Shown: positions 25,629 through 37,946 of the stretch, one piece after another
How positions within the stretch are numbered: the first letter of the stretch is position 1
How the letters are laid out: each line of letters opens with the position of its first letter
Assembly (NCBI RefSeq): GCF_013911965.1
Contig: NZ_JACESE010000008.1
Span: 124,001 to 188,000 of the forward strand
Direction of reading: 5' to 3'
DNA: 64,000 bases
Source of the DNA: Phenylobacterium sp.
GTDB lineage: Bacteria; Pseudomonadota; Alphaproteobacteria; Caulobacterales; Caulobacteraceae
Program-made: the position numbers and the translations under genes
The notes under the pieces: generated by a model
What the model saw: the letters and a program-made list of their open reading frames with translations, nothing else
The model's database searches: none
Told to the model about the DNA's origin: nothing

Positions 25629-28154
25629 TTGGCCGATGTCGACCTGACAAATTGCGACCGCGAACCGATCCACATCCTGGGTGCGGTCCAGCCATTCGGA
25701 TTCCTGCTGGCGGTGTCCCGCGACTGGATCGTCGCGCATGCCTCGGACAACGCCGTCGCGTTCCTCGGCCTGCCCGCCGACGACCTCATCGGGCAGTCCC
25801 TGACCCAGGTGCTGGACGGTCACGCGATCCACGAAATCCGCGGCCGCCTGCAGATCATGCGCGGCGCCGACGCGGTCGAGCGGGTTTTCGGACTGGCCCT
25901 GCGGCCGGGCGGCGAGCCCTTCGACGTGGCGGTCCACTATTCCGGCGACCTGCTGGTCATCGAGGCCGAGCCGAGCCGCGCGGACTCCTCCCTGGAGGCG
26001 GCCTCGGCCGTCCGCTCCATGGCCAACCGCGTGGCGGAGCGGAAGTCGCTGGAGGACCTGTTCCACGAGGCGGCGCGGCAGGTGCGGGCCCTGACCGAGT
26101 TCGACCGGGTCATGGTCTACCGCTTCGACCAGGACGGCGCGGGCGAGGTGGTCGCCGAGTCCGTGCGGCCGGGCATCGGCTCGTTCCTCGGCCTTCGCTA
26201 TCCCGCCACCGACATTCCCCAGCAGGCCCGCGCCCTCTATGAGCGCAACTGGCTGCGCATCATCGCCGATGTCGACGCCGTGACCCCCCAGATCCGCCCG
26301 GCGCTCGGCCCCACGGGCGAGCCGCTCGACCTCTCCATGTCGATGCTGCGGGCGGTCTCGCCGATCCATATCGAGTATCTGCGCAACATGGGCGTCGGCG
26401 CCTCGCTGTCGGTCTCCATCCTCCGGCAGGGCCGGCTCTGGGGGCTGTTCGCCTGCCATCACTATGGGCCGCACCACGTCTCCTACGAGCGGCGCACCGC
26501 AGCCGAGCTGTTCGGCCAGATCTTCTCCTACATGCTCGAGAGCCGCGAACAGGCGGCCGAGGCCCAGCACGTCCAGAGGGCGCGCAACCTGCACGACCGC
26601 CTGATCAGCGCGGTCGCGGCCAGCGCTTCCGGGCCGGAGAGCATCACGCCCTTCCTGGGCGAACTCTGCGGCCTGGCGGGCTGCGACGGCCTCGCCCTCC
26701 ACATGGCGGGCCAGACGGCGAGCCTGGGAAAGGTGCTGGCCGGCGAGCCGCTCGAACAGCTCATCGGCTTCCTCGACGCCCAGGGGCGCGACGCCGTCTT
26801 CCACACCCACCACCTTTCGGCCCTGCTGCCGCAGGCGGCCGACTGGCGCGACGTCGCCGCCGGCGTCGTCGCCGTGCCCGTCTCGCGCCAGCCTGGCGAC
26901 TACATGCTCTTCTTCCGGGGCGAGGTGGTCCGCGAGGTGACCTGGGCGGGCGATCCGAACAAGCCGGTGAGCGTCGGGCCGCTGGGCGCGCGGCTGACGC
27001 CGCGCCAGAGCTTCGAGGAGTGGAAGGAGACGGTGCGCGGCCAGTCCCGGCCCTGGACAGGCTCCGAACTGGCCGCCGTCGAGAGCCTGCGCCTGACCCT
27101 GCTGGAGGTGGTGCTCCGCCTGACCGACCTGGCCAACGCCGAGCGCGGCAAGGCCCAGCACCGGCAGGAAATCCTGATCGCCGAGCTGAACCACCGGGTG
27201 CGCAACATCCTCGGGCTGATCCGCGGACTGATCTCCCAGAGCCGCGACGGCGCCTCCACCGTCCAGCAGTTCTTCGAGGTGGTCTCCGGGCGCGTGCAGG
27301 CCCTGGCCCGGGCCCATGACCAGATCACCCAGCATCACTGGGGTCCCGGGGCCCTGACCGAGCTGATCCGCGGCGAGGCCGAGGCCTATCTCGCCGCCAA
27401 GGCCGAGCGGCTGGTCCTGTCGGGCCCCGACGTGCTGATCGAGCCCCAGGCCTTTTCGACCCTCTCGCTGGTGATCCACGAACTGGTCACCAACTCGGCC
27501 AAGTACGGCGCGCTCTGCGACAGCCGCGGCAAGGTCCATGTCTCCTGGGAGGTGGACGGCGCCGGGGCCCTGGAGCTGAAGTGGCGCGAGGAGGGCGGCC
27601 CCGCCGTCAGGCCGCCGACTCGGCGGGGCTTTGGCTCAACCATCATCGAACGCTCCATCCCGCATGAACTGGGGGGCGAGGCGATGGTGGATTTCCGGCC
27701 CGAGGGTCTGTCGGTCGCCCTGCGCATCCCCGGCCGGTTCGTGGTCCAGTCGGTGTCGCGCGCCGCCGGCCCGGCGCCCTCGACCCGCGAGAGCGCTCAG
27801 GTCTCGGGTCCGGCCCACGTCCTCCTCGTGGAGGACAACATGATCATCGCGCTCGACCTGGAGGGCGTGCTGCTGAAGCTGGGCGTGCGGCAGGTGGACG
27901 TGGCCTCCACCGTCTCGGCGGCCCTGACGGCCCTGGACGAGGCGCGGCCGGACTTCGCCATGCTCGACCTCAACCTGGGAACGGAGACCTCCATTCCGGT
28001 GGCCGAACGGCTGCTGGAGATGGGCGTGCCCTTCGCCTTCGGCACGGGCTTCGGCGATCAGGCCGACCTGCCCGAGGCGCTGTCCCGGGTGACCGTGATC
28101 AGCAAGCCCTATTCGGAGAAGGCCCTGCGCGAGGCGCTCGCCGCCGCGCGCTGA
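25629..28154 (+). CDS. bphP: bacteriophytochrome HWE histidine kinase with receiver domain
   Basis: An 841-residue red/far-red photoreceptor kinase. PAS carries the biliverdin-linking cysteine C9 (TNCDREPIHILGAVQPFG). GAF (about 125-300) has the PATDIP motif with D195. The PHY domain (about 310-495) has the tongue sequence PRQSFEEWKETVRG. An HWE-type kinase follows with phosphoacceptor H522 (ELNHRVRNILGLIRGL). A C-terminal receiver has phosphoacceptor D780 (FAMLDLNLG) and the FGTGFGD loop resembling the FATGY motif of stress-related single-domain receivers. The start is TTG at 25629; no better start is in frame. The adjacent bphO supplies chromophore. Output pathway is unknown; HWE kinases often feed the general stress response. 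Confidence 0.94.
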   Translation: MADVDLTNCDREPIHILGAVQPFGFLLAVSRDWIVAHASDNAVAFLGLPADDLIGQSLTQVLDGHAIHEIRGRLQIMRGADAVERVFGLALRPGGEPFDVAVHYSGDLLVIEAEPSRADSSLEAASAVRSMANRVAERKSLEDLFHEAARQVRALTEFDRVMVYRFDQDGAGEVVAESVRPGIGSFLGLRYPATDIPQQARALYERNWLRIIADVDAVTPQIRPALGPTGEPLDLSMSMLRAVSPIHIEYLRNMGVGASLSVSILRQGRLWGLFACHHYGPHHVSYERRTAAELFGQIFSYMLESREQAAEAQHVQRARNLHDRLISAVAASASGPESITPFLGELCGLAGCDGLALHMAGQTASLGKVLAGEPLEQLIGFLDAQGRDAVFHTHHLSALLPQAADWRDVAAGVVAVPVSRQPGDYMLFFRGEVVREVTWAGDPNKPVSVGPLGARLTPRQSFEEWKETVRGQSRPWTGSELAAVESLRLTLLEVVLRLTDLANAERGKAQHRQEILIAELNHRVRNILGLIRGLISQSRDGASTVQQFFEVVSGRVQALARAHDQITQHHWGPGALTELIRGEAEAYLAAKAERLVLSGPDVLIEPQAFSTLSLVIHELVTNSAKYGALCDSRGKVHVSWEVDGAGALELKWREEGGPAVRPPTRRGFGSTIIERSIPHELGGEAMVDFRPEGLSVALRIPGRFVVQSVSRAAGPAPSTRESAQVSGPAHVLLVEDNMIIALDLEGVLLKLGVRQVDVASTVSAALTALDEARPDFAMLDLNLGTETSIPVAERLLEMGVPFAFGTGFGDQADLPEALSRVTVISKPYSEKALREALAAAR

Positions 28155-28166
28155 GCCGCCTGCGCC

Positions 28167-29624
28167 TCAGGAGCGGTAGTCGCCGTTGATGGCTACGTAC
28201 TGCTTGGTCAGGTCGCAGGTCCAGACGGTGGCCGAGCCGCGGCCGACGCCCACGTCGACGAAGACCTCGAGCTCCTGGCGCTTCATATAGGCGCTCATCT
28301 TCTCCTCGTCGTAGGTCGGCGAGATCAGGCCGTCCTGCGCCGCCCAGTGGTCGCCGAAGCGGACCGACAGCTGGTCGCGGTTGATCGGCTCGTCCGCGCG
28401 TCCCACGGCCATGACGATGCGGCCCCAGTTGGCGTCCTCGCCGGCGAAGGCGGTCTTGACCAGGGGGCTCTCGGCGATGGTGCGGGCGATCTTCCGCGCC
28501 GAGGCCGGGCTTTCGGCGCCGGCGACGGTGATCTTGACGAACTTGGTCGCCCCTTCTCCGTCGCGCACGAGTTGCAGGGCGAGGTCGAGCAGCACCCCTT
28601 CCAGCTTGTCGCGGAAGTCGGCCAGCCGCTTGTCGCCGGCCCGCGAGATCTTCGGCGCGCCGGACTGGCCGGTGGCGAACAGCATCAGGCTGTCGTTGGT
28701 CGATCGGTCGCCGTCCACCGTCACGGCGTTGAACGTCGTGCGCACATAGAGGCTGACCAGGGTCTGCAGGGCCGGCGCGGCGATGGCCGCGTCGGTGACC
28801 ACGAAGGCCAGCATGGTGGCCATGTCGGGCGCGATCATGCCCGAGCCCTTGCAGATGCCGGCGATGCGCACCTTGGTCCCGTCGATGGTCGCCTCGGCAT
28901 AGGCGCCCTTGGGAAAGGTGTCGGTGGTCATGATGGCGCGGGCCGCGCCGGTCCAGCCGTCCTCGGTCAGCTTCTGCTCCACGTCGGGCAGGCGCTGGAT
29001 GATCTTGGCGTCGTCCAGCAGGACGCCGATGACGCCGGTGGAGGCCACCATGACGTCGCGCTGCCGGCAGTCGAAGCGCTTGCCCACGGCCGAGGCCACG
29101 CGGCGGACCGCGTCGGCCCCCGGCTTTCCGGTGAAGGAATTGGCGCAGCCGGCGTTGACCACCAGGGCGCGGACCTCGGTCCCCTTGGTGACGGCCAGCT
29201 GCTTCTGGCACCAGTCGACGGGCGCCGAGCCGACGCCGTGGCGGGTGAACACGCCAGCCACCGTCGTCCCGGGATCGAAGGCCATGACGAGGAGGTCGTC
29301 GCGCTCGTGCTTGTAGAAGCCGGCGCGCCCCGTGGCCATGCGGACGCCGGCGATCGGCGGCATCTTCGGAAAGGGCACGGCGAGCGGCGAGACCGGCAGG
29401 GCGCCCTTGGCGGGTGCGGCGGCCGCGGCCGGAGCGGCTGGCGCGTCGAAGGCGCGGCTGGTCTTGTCGGCCCGCTTCAGGGCGGCCCGTTTGAGCGCGC
29501 TGGCCAGGGGGTCGAGGGCCCGTTCGATGGTCTGGCCGACCACCTCGACGGGGCGGGTCGAGCCCTCCGACGTCTTCGAGCGGGACTTGGCCTTGGGGGC
29601 GGGATCTGCGGGCTTGCGCGCCAT
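28167..29624 (-). CDS. argJ: bifunctional glutamate N-acetyltransferase/amino-acid acetyltransferase ArgJ
   Basis: ArgJ moves acetyl from N-acetylornithine to glutamate in the cyclic arginine pathway. The precursor autocleaves at the A-T-M-L motif; the new N-terminal nucleophile is T270 (APDMATMLAFVVTD). At 485 residues it is about 75 longer than usual because of an N-terminal extension rich in Ala, Lys and Pro ([19 protein letters not shown]) before the normal start region LPVSPLAVPFPKMPPIAGV. The stop of the upstream foldase gene and this ATG overlap as TGATG (29626-29622), which supports the long form. Converges on bphP with 12 bp between the stops. Confidence 0.94.
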   Translation of the reverse strand: MARKPADPAPKAKSRSKTSEGSTRPVEVVGQTIERALDPLASALKRAALKRADKTSRAFDAPAAPAAAAAPAKGALPVSPLAVPFPKMPPIAGVRMATGRAGFYKHERDDLLVMAFDPGTTVAGVFTRHGVGSAPVDWCQKQLAVTKGTEVRALVVNAGCANSFTGKPGADAVRRVASAVGKRFDCRQRDVMVASTGVIGVLLDDAKIIQRLPDVEQKLTEDGWTGAARAIMTTDTFPKGAYAEATIDGTKVRIAGICKGSGMIAPDMATMLAFVVTDAAIAAPALQTLVSLYVRTTFNAVTVDGDRSTNDSLMLFATGQSGAPKISRAGDKRLADFRDKLEGVLLDLALQLVRDGEGATKFVKITVAGAESPASARKIARTIAESPLVKTAFAGEDANWGRIVMAVGRADEPINRDQLSVRFGDHWAAQDGLISPTYDEEKMSAYMKRQELEVFVDVGVGRGSATVWTCDLTKQYVAINGDYRS

Positions 29625-30598
29625 CAGTCGGCCCCTCCGGTCTTCTCCGCGGCCTTGGCCGCCGGGGCCTTCTCGGCCGGGGCGGCCTTGGGGGCCGGCG
29701 CGGCGTCGGCCGGCTCCACCGGCGCCCCCGGCACGGGTTCGGCCGCCCCGATCAGGGTCTCCACCTTGGCGCGACCGCGCAGCTTCTCGAGAAGGTCGCG
29801 GACCTGGTCATAGGTCAGGAAGCGGATGATCTGCGGCCGGGCGGCCTCCAGCGTGATCGGCTCTTCCAGCCGGCGGTCCTCGATACGGACCACCGCCCAG
29901 CCGCCCTCCACTTCGAAGGGGCCGACCACCTCGCCGGCCTTGGCGGTCTTCAGCGCGTCCTCATAGGCCTCGGGCATGACGTCGGTGGTGAAATAGCCGA
30001 GGTCGCCGCCGTTGAAGCGCGTGGCCGCGTCGGTCGAGCGCTCCATGGCCAGGGCCTCGAAGGAGGCGCCGGTGGCCAGCAGGTTCTTGATCGCCTCGCC
30101 CTCCTCCTGCGTCGCGACGACGATCTGGCGGGCGCGGATCTCCTCGGACTGCCGGGCGAGCTTGAGCTGCTCCTGATAGAGGCTGCGGATGGCGTTCTCG
30201 TTGACGGCGTCGGAGACGACGCTTTCCACGAGCATGTCGCCCAGGATCCGTTCGCGGGCTGCGGCCAGCCGGCGCTGCGCCACCGGATCCTCGTCGAGAT
30301 TGCGCTCGAGCGCCTCGGCGGCGAGCAGCTTCTGGTCGATCACCTCGTCGAGCACGCGCCGGAACAGGTCGGACGAGATGTCCAGCGGCTCGCCCTCGCC
30401 GATCAGGCCCTGGGCGACCGCCTCGCGCTTCACGTCCGAGGCCCAGACCGTCTTGCCGTCGACACGGGCGACCGCCTCGTCGCCGGGCTGCGGCGGGCGT
30501 TCGGCGCCGCCGCGGTCGCCACAGGCGGCGAGCGCCAGTCCCAGCGCCGCGAGGAGGGCGGCCAAGCCGCCGAGACGAAAGGGCTTTTCACGCATCAT
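29624..30598 (-). CDS. PpiC-type peptidylprolyl isomerase lipoprotein
   Basis: A 324-residue periplasm-facing foldase. The signal peptide ends in lipobox LAAC (C26). A SurA-type N-terminal helical region (about 40-145) is followed by a parvulin domain (about 155-255; [64 protein letters not shown]). The C-terminus is Ala/Pro/Lys-rich. It likely assists outer-membrane or secreted protein folding. It is coupled to argJ by a TGATG overlap, an arrangement shared with other alphaproteobacteria, where secA is often near too (here 4.6 kb away). ATG at 30598 or the next codon. Confidence 0.9.
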   Translation of the reverse strand: MMREKPFRLGGLAALLAALGLALAACGDRGGAERPPQPGDEAVARVDGKTVWASDVKREAVAQGLIGEGEPLDISSDLFRRVLDEVIDQKLLAAEALERNLDEDPVAQRRLAAARERILGDMLVESVVSDAVNENAIRSLYQEQLKLARQSEEIRARQIVVATQEEGEAIKNLLATGASFEALAMERSTDAATRFNGGDLGYFTTDVMPEAYEDALKTAKAGEVVGPFEVEGGWAVVRIEDRRLEEPITLEAARPQIIRFLTYDQVRDLLEKLRGRAKVETLIGAAEPVPGAPVEPADAAPAPKAAPAEKAPAAKAAEKTGGAD

Positions 30599-30747
30599 GG
30601 CCGGTTTCCCTGACGCCCGTCGGAAGGCCGAGGGCGAAGTCCGTCCCTAGCCATTTCCCTCGCGGGATGCAAAGGTTGCGGCGATCAGGCCAAGGGGACC
30701 GCAGCACAAGCGCGTCGCCCGATCGCATTCATTTGGGAGAATTTCGT

Positions 30748-31917
30748 ATGCGCGAAGCCGTAATCGTTTCCTATGCCCGCACCGGGCTCGCCAAGTCGGG
30801 CCGTGGGGGCTTCAACATGACGCCCACAATGAGCATGGGCGCGCATGCGGTGAAGCACGCGGTGGAGCGCTCCGGTCTCGACCCGGCGGAGATCGAGGAC
30901 TGCATCATGGGCAACGTGACCCACGGCGCGGGCAACCTCGGCCGTCAGGTGGGCCTGCTGGCCGGCCTGCCGATCACCACCTCGGGCTCGACCGTCAACC
31001 GCTTCTGCTCCTCGGGCCTCAACACCATCGCCACGGCGGCGAACTACGTGCGCAACGACGGCGCCGACGCCGTGGTCGCCGGCGGCGTCGAGTCGCTGTC
31101 CATCCCGGGCGGCGGCGGCGGCCGTGAGAACATCGACCCGGCGCTGGTGCAGCAGTACCCGGCCATCTTCATGCCGATGATCGACACCGCCGACGTGGTG
31201 GCCGAGCGCTACAAGATCAGCCGCGAGTACCAGGACGAGTACTCCCTGGAGTCGCAGAAGCGCATGGCCGCGGCCCAGCAGGCGAACAAGTTCAAGGACG
31301 AAATCGTCCCCATGAAGACCAAGATGAAGCAGGTCAACAAGGAGACGAAGGAAGAGACGATCGTCGACTACACGGTCGATCGCGACGAGTGCAATCGTCC
31401 CGACACCACCCTGGAAGGCCTGGCCAAGCTGCAGCCCGTCCGCGGCGAGGGCAAGTTCATCACCGCCGGCAACGCCAGCCAGCTGTCGGACGGCGCCGCC
31501 GCCGTGGTGATCATGGATTCCAAGGCCGCCGAGAAGAAGGGCCTGAACCCGATGGGCGCCTTCAAGGGCTGGGTCGTCGCCGGCTGCGCCCCCGACGAAA
31601 TGGGCATCGGCCCGGTCTTCGCCATTCCGCGCCTGCTGAAGCGCCACGGCCTGAAGGTCGACGACATCGACCTGTGGGAACTGAACGAGGCCTTCGCCTC
31701 GCAGTGCCTGTACTGCCGTGACGAGCTGAAGATCGATCCCGAGAAGTACAACGTGAACGGCGGCTCCATCGCCATCGGCCACCCCTACGGCATGACCGGC
31801 GCCCGCCTGGCCGGCCACATCCTTCAGGAAGGCAAGCGCCGCGGCGCCAAGAACGTCGTGGTCTCCATGTGCATCGGCGGCGGCATGGGCGCGGCCGGCC
31901 TGTTCGAAGTCTACTAA
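30748..31917 (+). CDS. acetyl-CoA C-acyltransferase (thiolase)
   Basis: A 389-residue thiolase. The acylated cysteine is C87 ([13 protein letters not shown]), the His of the second motif is in [14 protein letters not shown] and the base cysteine in [16 protein letters not shown]. It condenses or cleaves 3-oxoacyl-CoA in beta-oxidation or polyhydroxyalkanoate supply; substrate length cannot be read. The Lys/Glu-rich insertion ([19 protein letters not shown]) is a feature of this alphaproteobacterial group. The ribosome site GGGAGA (30735-30740) precedes the ATG at 30748. Codon use is strongly biased toward C-ending codons, suggesting high expression. A strong terminator follows. Confidence 0.94.
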   Translation: MREAVIVSYARTGLAKSGRGGFNMTPTMSMGAHAVKHAVERSGLDPAEIEDCIMGNVTHGAGNLGRQVGLLAGLPITTSGSTVNRFCSSGLNTIATAANYVRNDGADAVVAGGVESLSIPGGGGGRENIDPALVQQYPAIFMPMIDTADVVAERYKISREYQDEYSLESQKRMAAAQQANKFKDEIVPMKTKMKQVNKETKEETIVDYTVDRDECNRPDTTLEGLAKLQPVRGEGKFITAGNASQLSDGAAAVVIMDSKAAEKKGLNPMGAFKGWVVAGCAPDEMGIGPVFAIPRLLKRHGLKVDDIDLWELNEAFASQCLYCRDELKIDPEKYNVNGGSIAIGHPYGMTGARLAGHILQEGKRRGAKNVVVSMCIGGGMGAAGLFEVY

Positions 31918-31936
31918 GACATCGTCGGCATCCTGC

Positions 31937-31976
31937 GGAGGCGGTTGGATAACCAACCGCCTCCAAGGGTTTCTTT
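31937..31976 (+). terminator. strong rho-independent terminator of the thiolase gene
   Basis: A perfect 12-bp stem, GGAGGCGGTTGG (31937-31948) with CCAACCGCCTCC (31953-31964), closes an ATAA loop. It is followed by AAGGGTTTCTTT. It begins 20 bp after the thiolase stop and isolates that gene from the FIST operon. Confidence 0.92.
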
Positions 31977-32051
31977 AACGCTCCTCGCCTAGTCTTGGCC
32001 TCTTCTGCGTCCATGGGACGGACGCGCGGCCAGAATGACGCCGGAGCGCAC

Positions 32052-33236
32052 ATGCGGATCGCTTCCGCCTATAGCCTCGCCGAGGGTCCGGCCGAAGCCG
32101 CCCTCGAGGCCTATCGCAGCCTGATCGCCCGTCTCGGCGCCGACCCCCAGCTGCTCGTCCTCTACACCACCGAACACAAGGCCCACCCGGCCCTCATCGA
32201 CACCCTGGCCACTCTCGCGCCCGGGACGCAGATCGTCGGCGGCACCTCCTGCGGCGGCGTCATGACCGAGGCGGGCTTTCACGCCGGCCCCGACGGGGCG
32301 GTGGGGTTGCTCGGCGTCCTCGATCCCGACGGGGCCTATGGCGTGGGCGTCTCGGCTGTCGCCCAGGACGCCCGCCGCGCCGGCGCGGAGGCGGTGGAGC
32401 GCGCCCTGACCGCGGCCGGCCGCGACTTCGAAACTCCCGACCTCGTCTGGTGCTGCCAGCCCCCGGGCTGCGAGGAAGAGGTGCTGGCCGGCGTCCAGTC
32501 GGTGATCGGCGAACGGACCCCGATCATCGGCGGCAGCTCGGCCGACGAGGCGATCGCCGGCGCCTGGCGGCAGTTCTCGGCGCAGGGCGCCCTGGAAGAC
32601 CACGTGGTCATCGCCGTCCTATTCCCCACCCGCGGCCACGGCGCGGCCTTCCAGAGCGGCTATGCGCCGACGGGCCGCTACGGCTTGGTCACCCGAGCCC
32701 AGGCCCGCCAGGTGCTGGAGATCGACCACCGCCCCGCCGCCGAGGTCTACAGCGCCTGGACAGACGGCGTGGTCGACGCCGCAGCCTCCGGGGCCATCCT
32801 GGCCAAGAGCACGCCAACCCCGCTCGGGCGCGTCGCCGCCGAGGTCCAGGGGGTGCCGATGTTCGTCCTGTCCCACCCGGCCCTTCTCGGCACGGGCGGC
32901 GACCTGTCGCTGTTCACCGACATCCGCACGGGCGACGTGGTGCACCTGATGCGCGGATCGCCGGACTCCCTGGTCAAGCGGGCGGGCCTGGTGGTGGAGG
33001 ACGCCTGCGCCATGGGCGGCTGGCGCCGGGCCGAGACCCTGGGGGGCCTCGTCATCTACTGCGGCGGCTGCATGCTCCACGTGCGCGAGCAGATGGACGA
33101 GGTGGTCGACCAGATCCGCGCCGCGATGCCGGGCGCGCCGTTCCTGGGCGCCTTCACCTTCGGCGAGCAGGGGGCGATCGTCGACTCCTGCAACCGGCAC
33201 GGAAATCTCATGGTCTCAGCCCTGACCTTCGGCTGA
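32052..33236 (+). CDS. FIST N-/C-terminal domain sensory protein
   Basis: A 394-residue FIST protein. The N-terminal FIST domain (about 20-215) contains VLYTTEHKAHPALIDTL, IVGGTSCGGVMTEAGF and IIGGSSADEAIAG. The C-terminal FIST_C domain (about 230-370) contains RPAAEVYSAW, VVEDACAMGG, LVIYCGGCMLHVREQMDEVV and the family hallmark PFLGAFTFGEQG. FIST is a predicted small-ligand (perhaps amino-acid) sensing module. It has no membrane segment. The histidine kinase gene begins 1 bp after its stop, so FIST probably acts as that kinase's input partner. The ATG at 32052 excludes a low-similarity 19-residue extension. Confidence 0.92.
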   Translation: MRIASAYSLAEGPAEAALEAYRSLIARLGADPQLLVLYTTEHKAHPALIDTLATLAPGTQIVGGTSCGGVMTEAGFHAGPDGAVGLLGVLDPDGAYGVGVSAVAQDARRAGAEAVERALTAAGRDFETPDLVWCCQPPGCEEEVLAGVQSVIGERTPIIGGSSADEAIAGAWRQFSAQGALEDHVVIAVLFPTRGHGAAFQSGYAPTGRYGLVTRAQARQVLEIDHRPAAEVYSAWTDGVVDAAASGAILAKSTPTPLGRVAAEVQGVPMFVLSHPALLGTGGDLSLFTDIRTGDVVHLMRGSPDSLVKRAGLVVEDACAMGGWRRAETLGGLVIYCGGCMLHVREQMDEVVDQIRAAMPGAPFLGAFTFGEQGAIVDSCNRHGNLMVSALTFG

Positions 33237-33237
33237 C

Positions 33238-34977
33238 ATGGTCGACCTGGACAAGGAGCAGCTGCGCGAGGCCCTGGCGTCGGCCAAGCAGATCGAGGCG
33301 GCGCTCGCCGAGCGGATCCGCGAGCAGGACCTGATCCTGAACGGGCTCGAGGCCCTGCAAGGCGAGGAGGAGCCGGCCGCCCTGCTGCAGCGCGCCTTCG
33401 ACACCCTGGGCCGGAGCATCGCCTTCAACCTGGCCCTGATCCTGGAGCCCGAGGGGGAGAGCTTCGTCTGCACCGCCGCCACCGATCCGGCCGCGGTCGG
33501 CGCCCGCTGGCCGGCGGGCGGCTTCTTCAGTCGCGTCGCCAACGGCCGGGCGGCCGTCGTCCCGGACAACCGACGGCCGCCGGAATGGTCGCAGTGCGAG
33601 GGCCTGGCGCCCCTCCCCGGCGGCGGCATCTACGCCCCGGTCTCGGCCAGCGCCGGCCAGGGGCTTCTGGTGCTGCAGTCCCACAAGCCGGGCGCCTATT
33701 CGGCGCGGGACGGCGCCCTCGTCTCGCGGCTCAGCCTGCTGATCTCCCAGACCCTCGCCCAGGCCCAGCGCCGCCGCCTGGCGGAAGCCGCGCACCTGGC
33801 GGAGACCGAACGCCGCGCCGCCGTGGAGGCGAGCGAGGCCAAGTCCCGCTTCCTGGCCAATATGAGCCACGAGATCCGCACGCCGCTGAACGGCGTCACC
33901 GCCGTGGCCGACATGCTGGCCCTGACCAGGCTCGATCCGCGCCAGGCGGAGATGACGCGCCTGATCGCGGACTCGGGCCGCATGCTCGAGCGCCTGCTGA
34001 ACGATGTCCTGGACTTCGCCAAGATCGAAGCCGGCCATCTGGCGATTGCGTCGGAGCCTTTCGACCTGGCGCCGGACCTCGCGCCGGTGATCGATCTCTT
34101 CGCCGCCAGCGCCGGCGAGAAGGGCCTCGTCTTCCACCGAATGATCACCGAGGCCGCGTCGGGCCGCTTCGTCGGCGACAGCCTGCGCGTGCGCCAGATC
34201 CTGGCCAACCTGCTCAGCAATGCGGTGAAGTTCACCGAGGCCGGAAGCGTGAGCCTGCACATCGACGCCCGCCCGTGCGGCGCCGAGGAGGTCGAGATCG
34301 AGATGACGGTCGCCGACACCGGCTGCGGCTTCTCCGCCGAACAGTCGCAGCGGCTGTTCAGCCGCTTCGAGCAGGTCGACGATTCCATCACCCGGCGGTT
34401 CGGCGGCACGGGGCTTGGCCTGACCATCTCGCGCTCGCTGGCGCGCCTGATGGGCGGCGACATCACCTGGTCTTCCGTCCCGGGCGAGGGCTCGACCTTC
34501 CGCGGCGCGTTCCGCACGCGGCGGGCCGCCGGTGACGGTCTCGAGCCTCAGGCGCCCGATCTGGAGGCGCTGCGGCCGCTGCGCGTCCTGGTCGCCGAGG
34601 ACAACCCGAACAACCGCCGGATCGTCGCCATGATCCTGGAGATGGTCGAGGCGCAGGTGACCTACGCCGAGAACGGCCAGGAGGCGCTCGACGCCTTCGC
34701 CCCGGACCGTTTCGACGTGGTCCTGATGGATCTGCAGATGCCGGTGGTGGACGGGCTGACCGCGACCGCCGCGATCCGCAGGACCGAAGCGGCCGACGGC
34801 GCGCGCCGCACGCCGGTCATCGCCCTGTCAGCCAACGCCATGGCCCACCACGTGGCCGAGGCGCTGGCGGCCGGCGCGGACGCGCACGTCGCCAAGCCGA
34901 TCAGCCCGCAACGCCTGATCGAGACGATGATGGCCCTGGTCGCGGCCGAGCCTTCGCCCGAGGCGGCGGTGGGCTGA
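33238..34977 (+). CDS. hybrid histidine kinase (GAF-HisKA-HATPase-REC)
   Basis: A 579-residue soluble hybrid kinase. A coiled-coil start (about 1-45; EQLREALASAKQIEAALAER) leads to a GAF-like domain (about 50-185), then HisKA with H211 (FLANMSHEIRTPLNG), HATPase with N box (ILANLLSNAVKFTEAG), G1 (VADTGCGFS) and G2 (RRFGGTGLGLTISR), and a receiver with D498 (VVLMDLQMPVVDG) and acidic pair AEDNPNN. There is no transmembrane helix. The upstream FIST gene ends 1 bp before its ATG, matching the common FIST-kinase pairing. The downstream phosphotransfer partner is not in the window. Confidence 0.94.
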   Translation: MVDLDKEQLREALASAKQIEAALAERIREQDLILNGLEALQGEEEPAALLQRAFDTLGRSIAFNLALILEPEGESFVCTAATDPAAVGARWPAGGFFSRVANGRAAVVPDNRRPPEWSQCEGLAPLPGGGIYAPVSASAGQGLLVLQSHKPGAYSARDGALVSRLSLLISQTLAQAQRRRLAEAAHLAETERRAAVEASEAKSRFLANMSHEIRTPLNGVTAVADMLALTRLDPRQAEMTRLIADSGRMLERLLNDVLDFAKIEAGHLAIASEPFDLAPDLAPVIDLFAASAGEKGLVFHRMITEAASGRFVGDSLRVRQILANLLSNAVKFTEAGSVSLHIDARPCGAEEVEIEMTVADTGCGFSAEQSQRLFSRFEQVDDSITRRFGGTGLGLTISRSLARLMGGDITWSSVPGEGSTFRGAFRTRRAAGDGLEPQAPDLEALRPLRVLVAEDNPNNRRIVAMILEMVEAQVTYAENGQEALDAFAPDRFDVVLMDLQMPVVDGLTATAAIRRTEAADGARRTPVIALSANAMAHHVAEALAAGADAHVAKPISPQRLIETMMALVAAEPSPEAAVG

Positions 34978-35034
34978 CGAGGCCCCAGCGCCGGGCCGCC
35001 GGCCGCGCCAGGTCGCCCAGGGGACGAGCCTGCG

Positions 35035-35063
35035 TTGACACTCAAGGGGTCGCTGCTTAAGTC
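35035..35063 (+). promoter_or_regulatory. putative housekeeping promoter of secA
   Basis: TTGACA (35035-35040) and, after 17 bp, TAAGTC (35058-35063), within GCTTAAGTC that resembles the loose alphaproteobacterial -10. Transcription would start near 35070, giving a leader of about 100 nt that opens with the inverted repeat CGCTCA-AC-TGAGCG (35071-35084). Confidence 0.55.
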
Positions 35064-35170
35064 TCGCGCTCGCTCAACTGAGCGGACTCCGGGCCGGCGA
35101 AGGTCAGACGGCGCGCCGTGCGAAACGCCCCGTGAGCCCGCATCGACCGCATTCTCGGACGCCCCCACAT

Positions 35171-37936
<2,766 letters not shown>

Positions 37937-37946
37937 AGACCAGCGC

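Noticed and set aside
25512-27539. 675-residue ORF on the minus strand across bphP
   Set aside because: Antisense to a complete phytochrome; no domain recognised.
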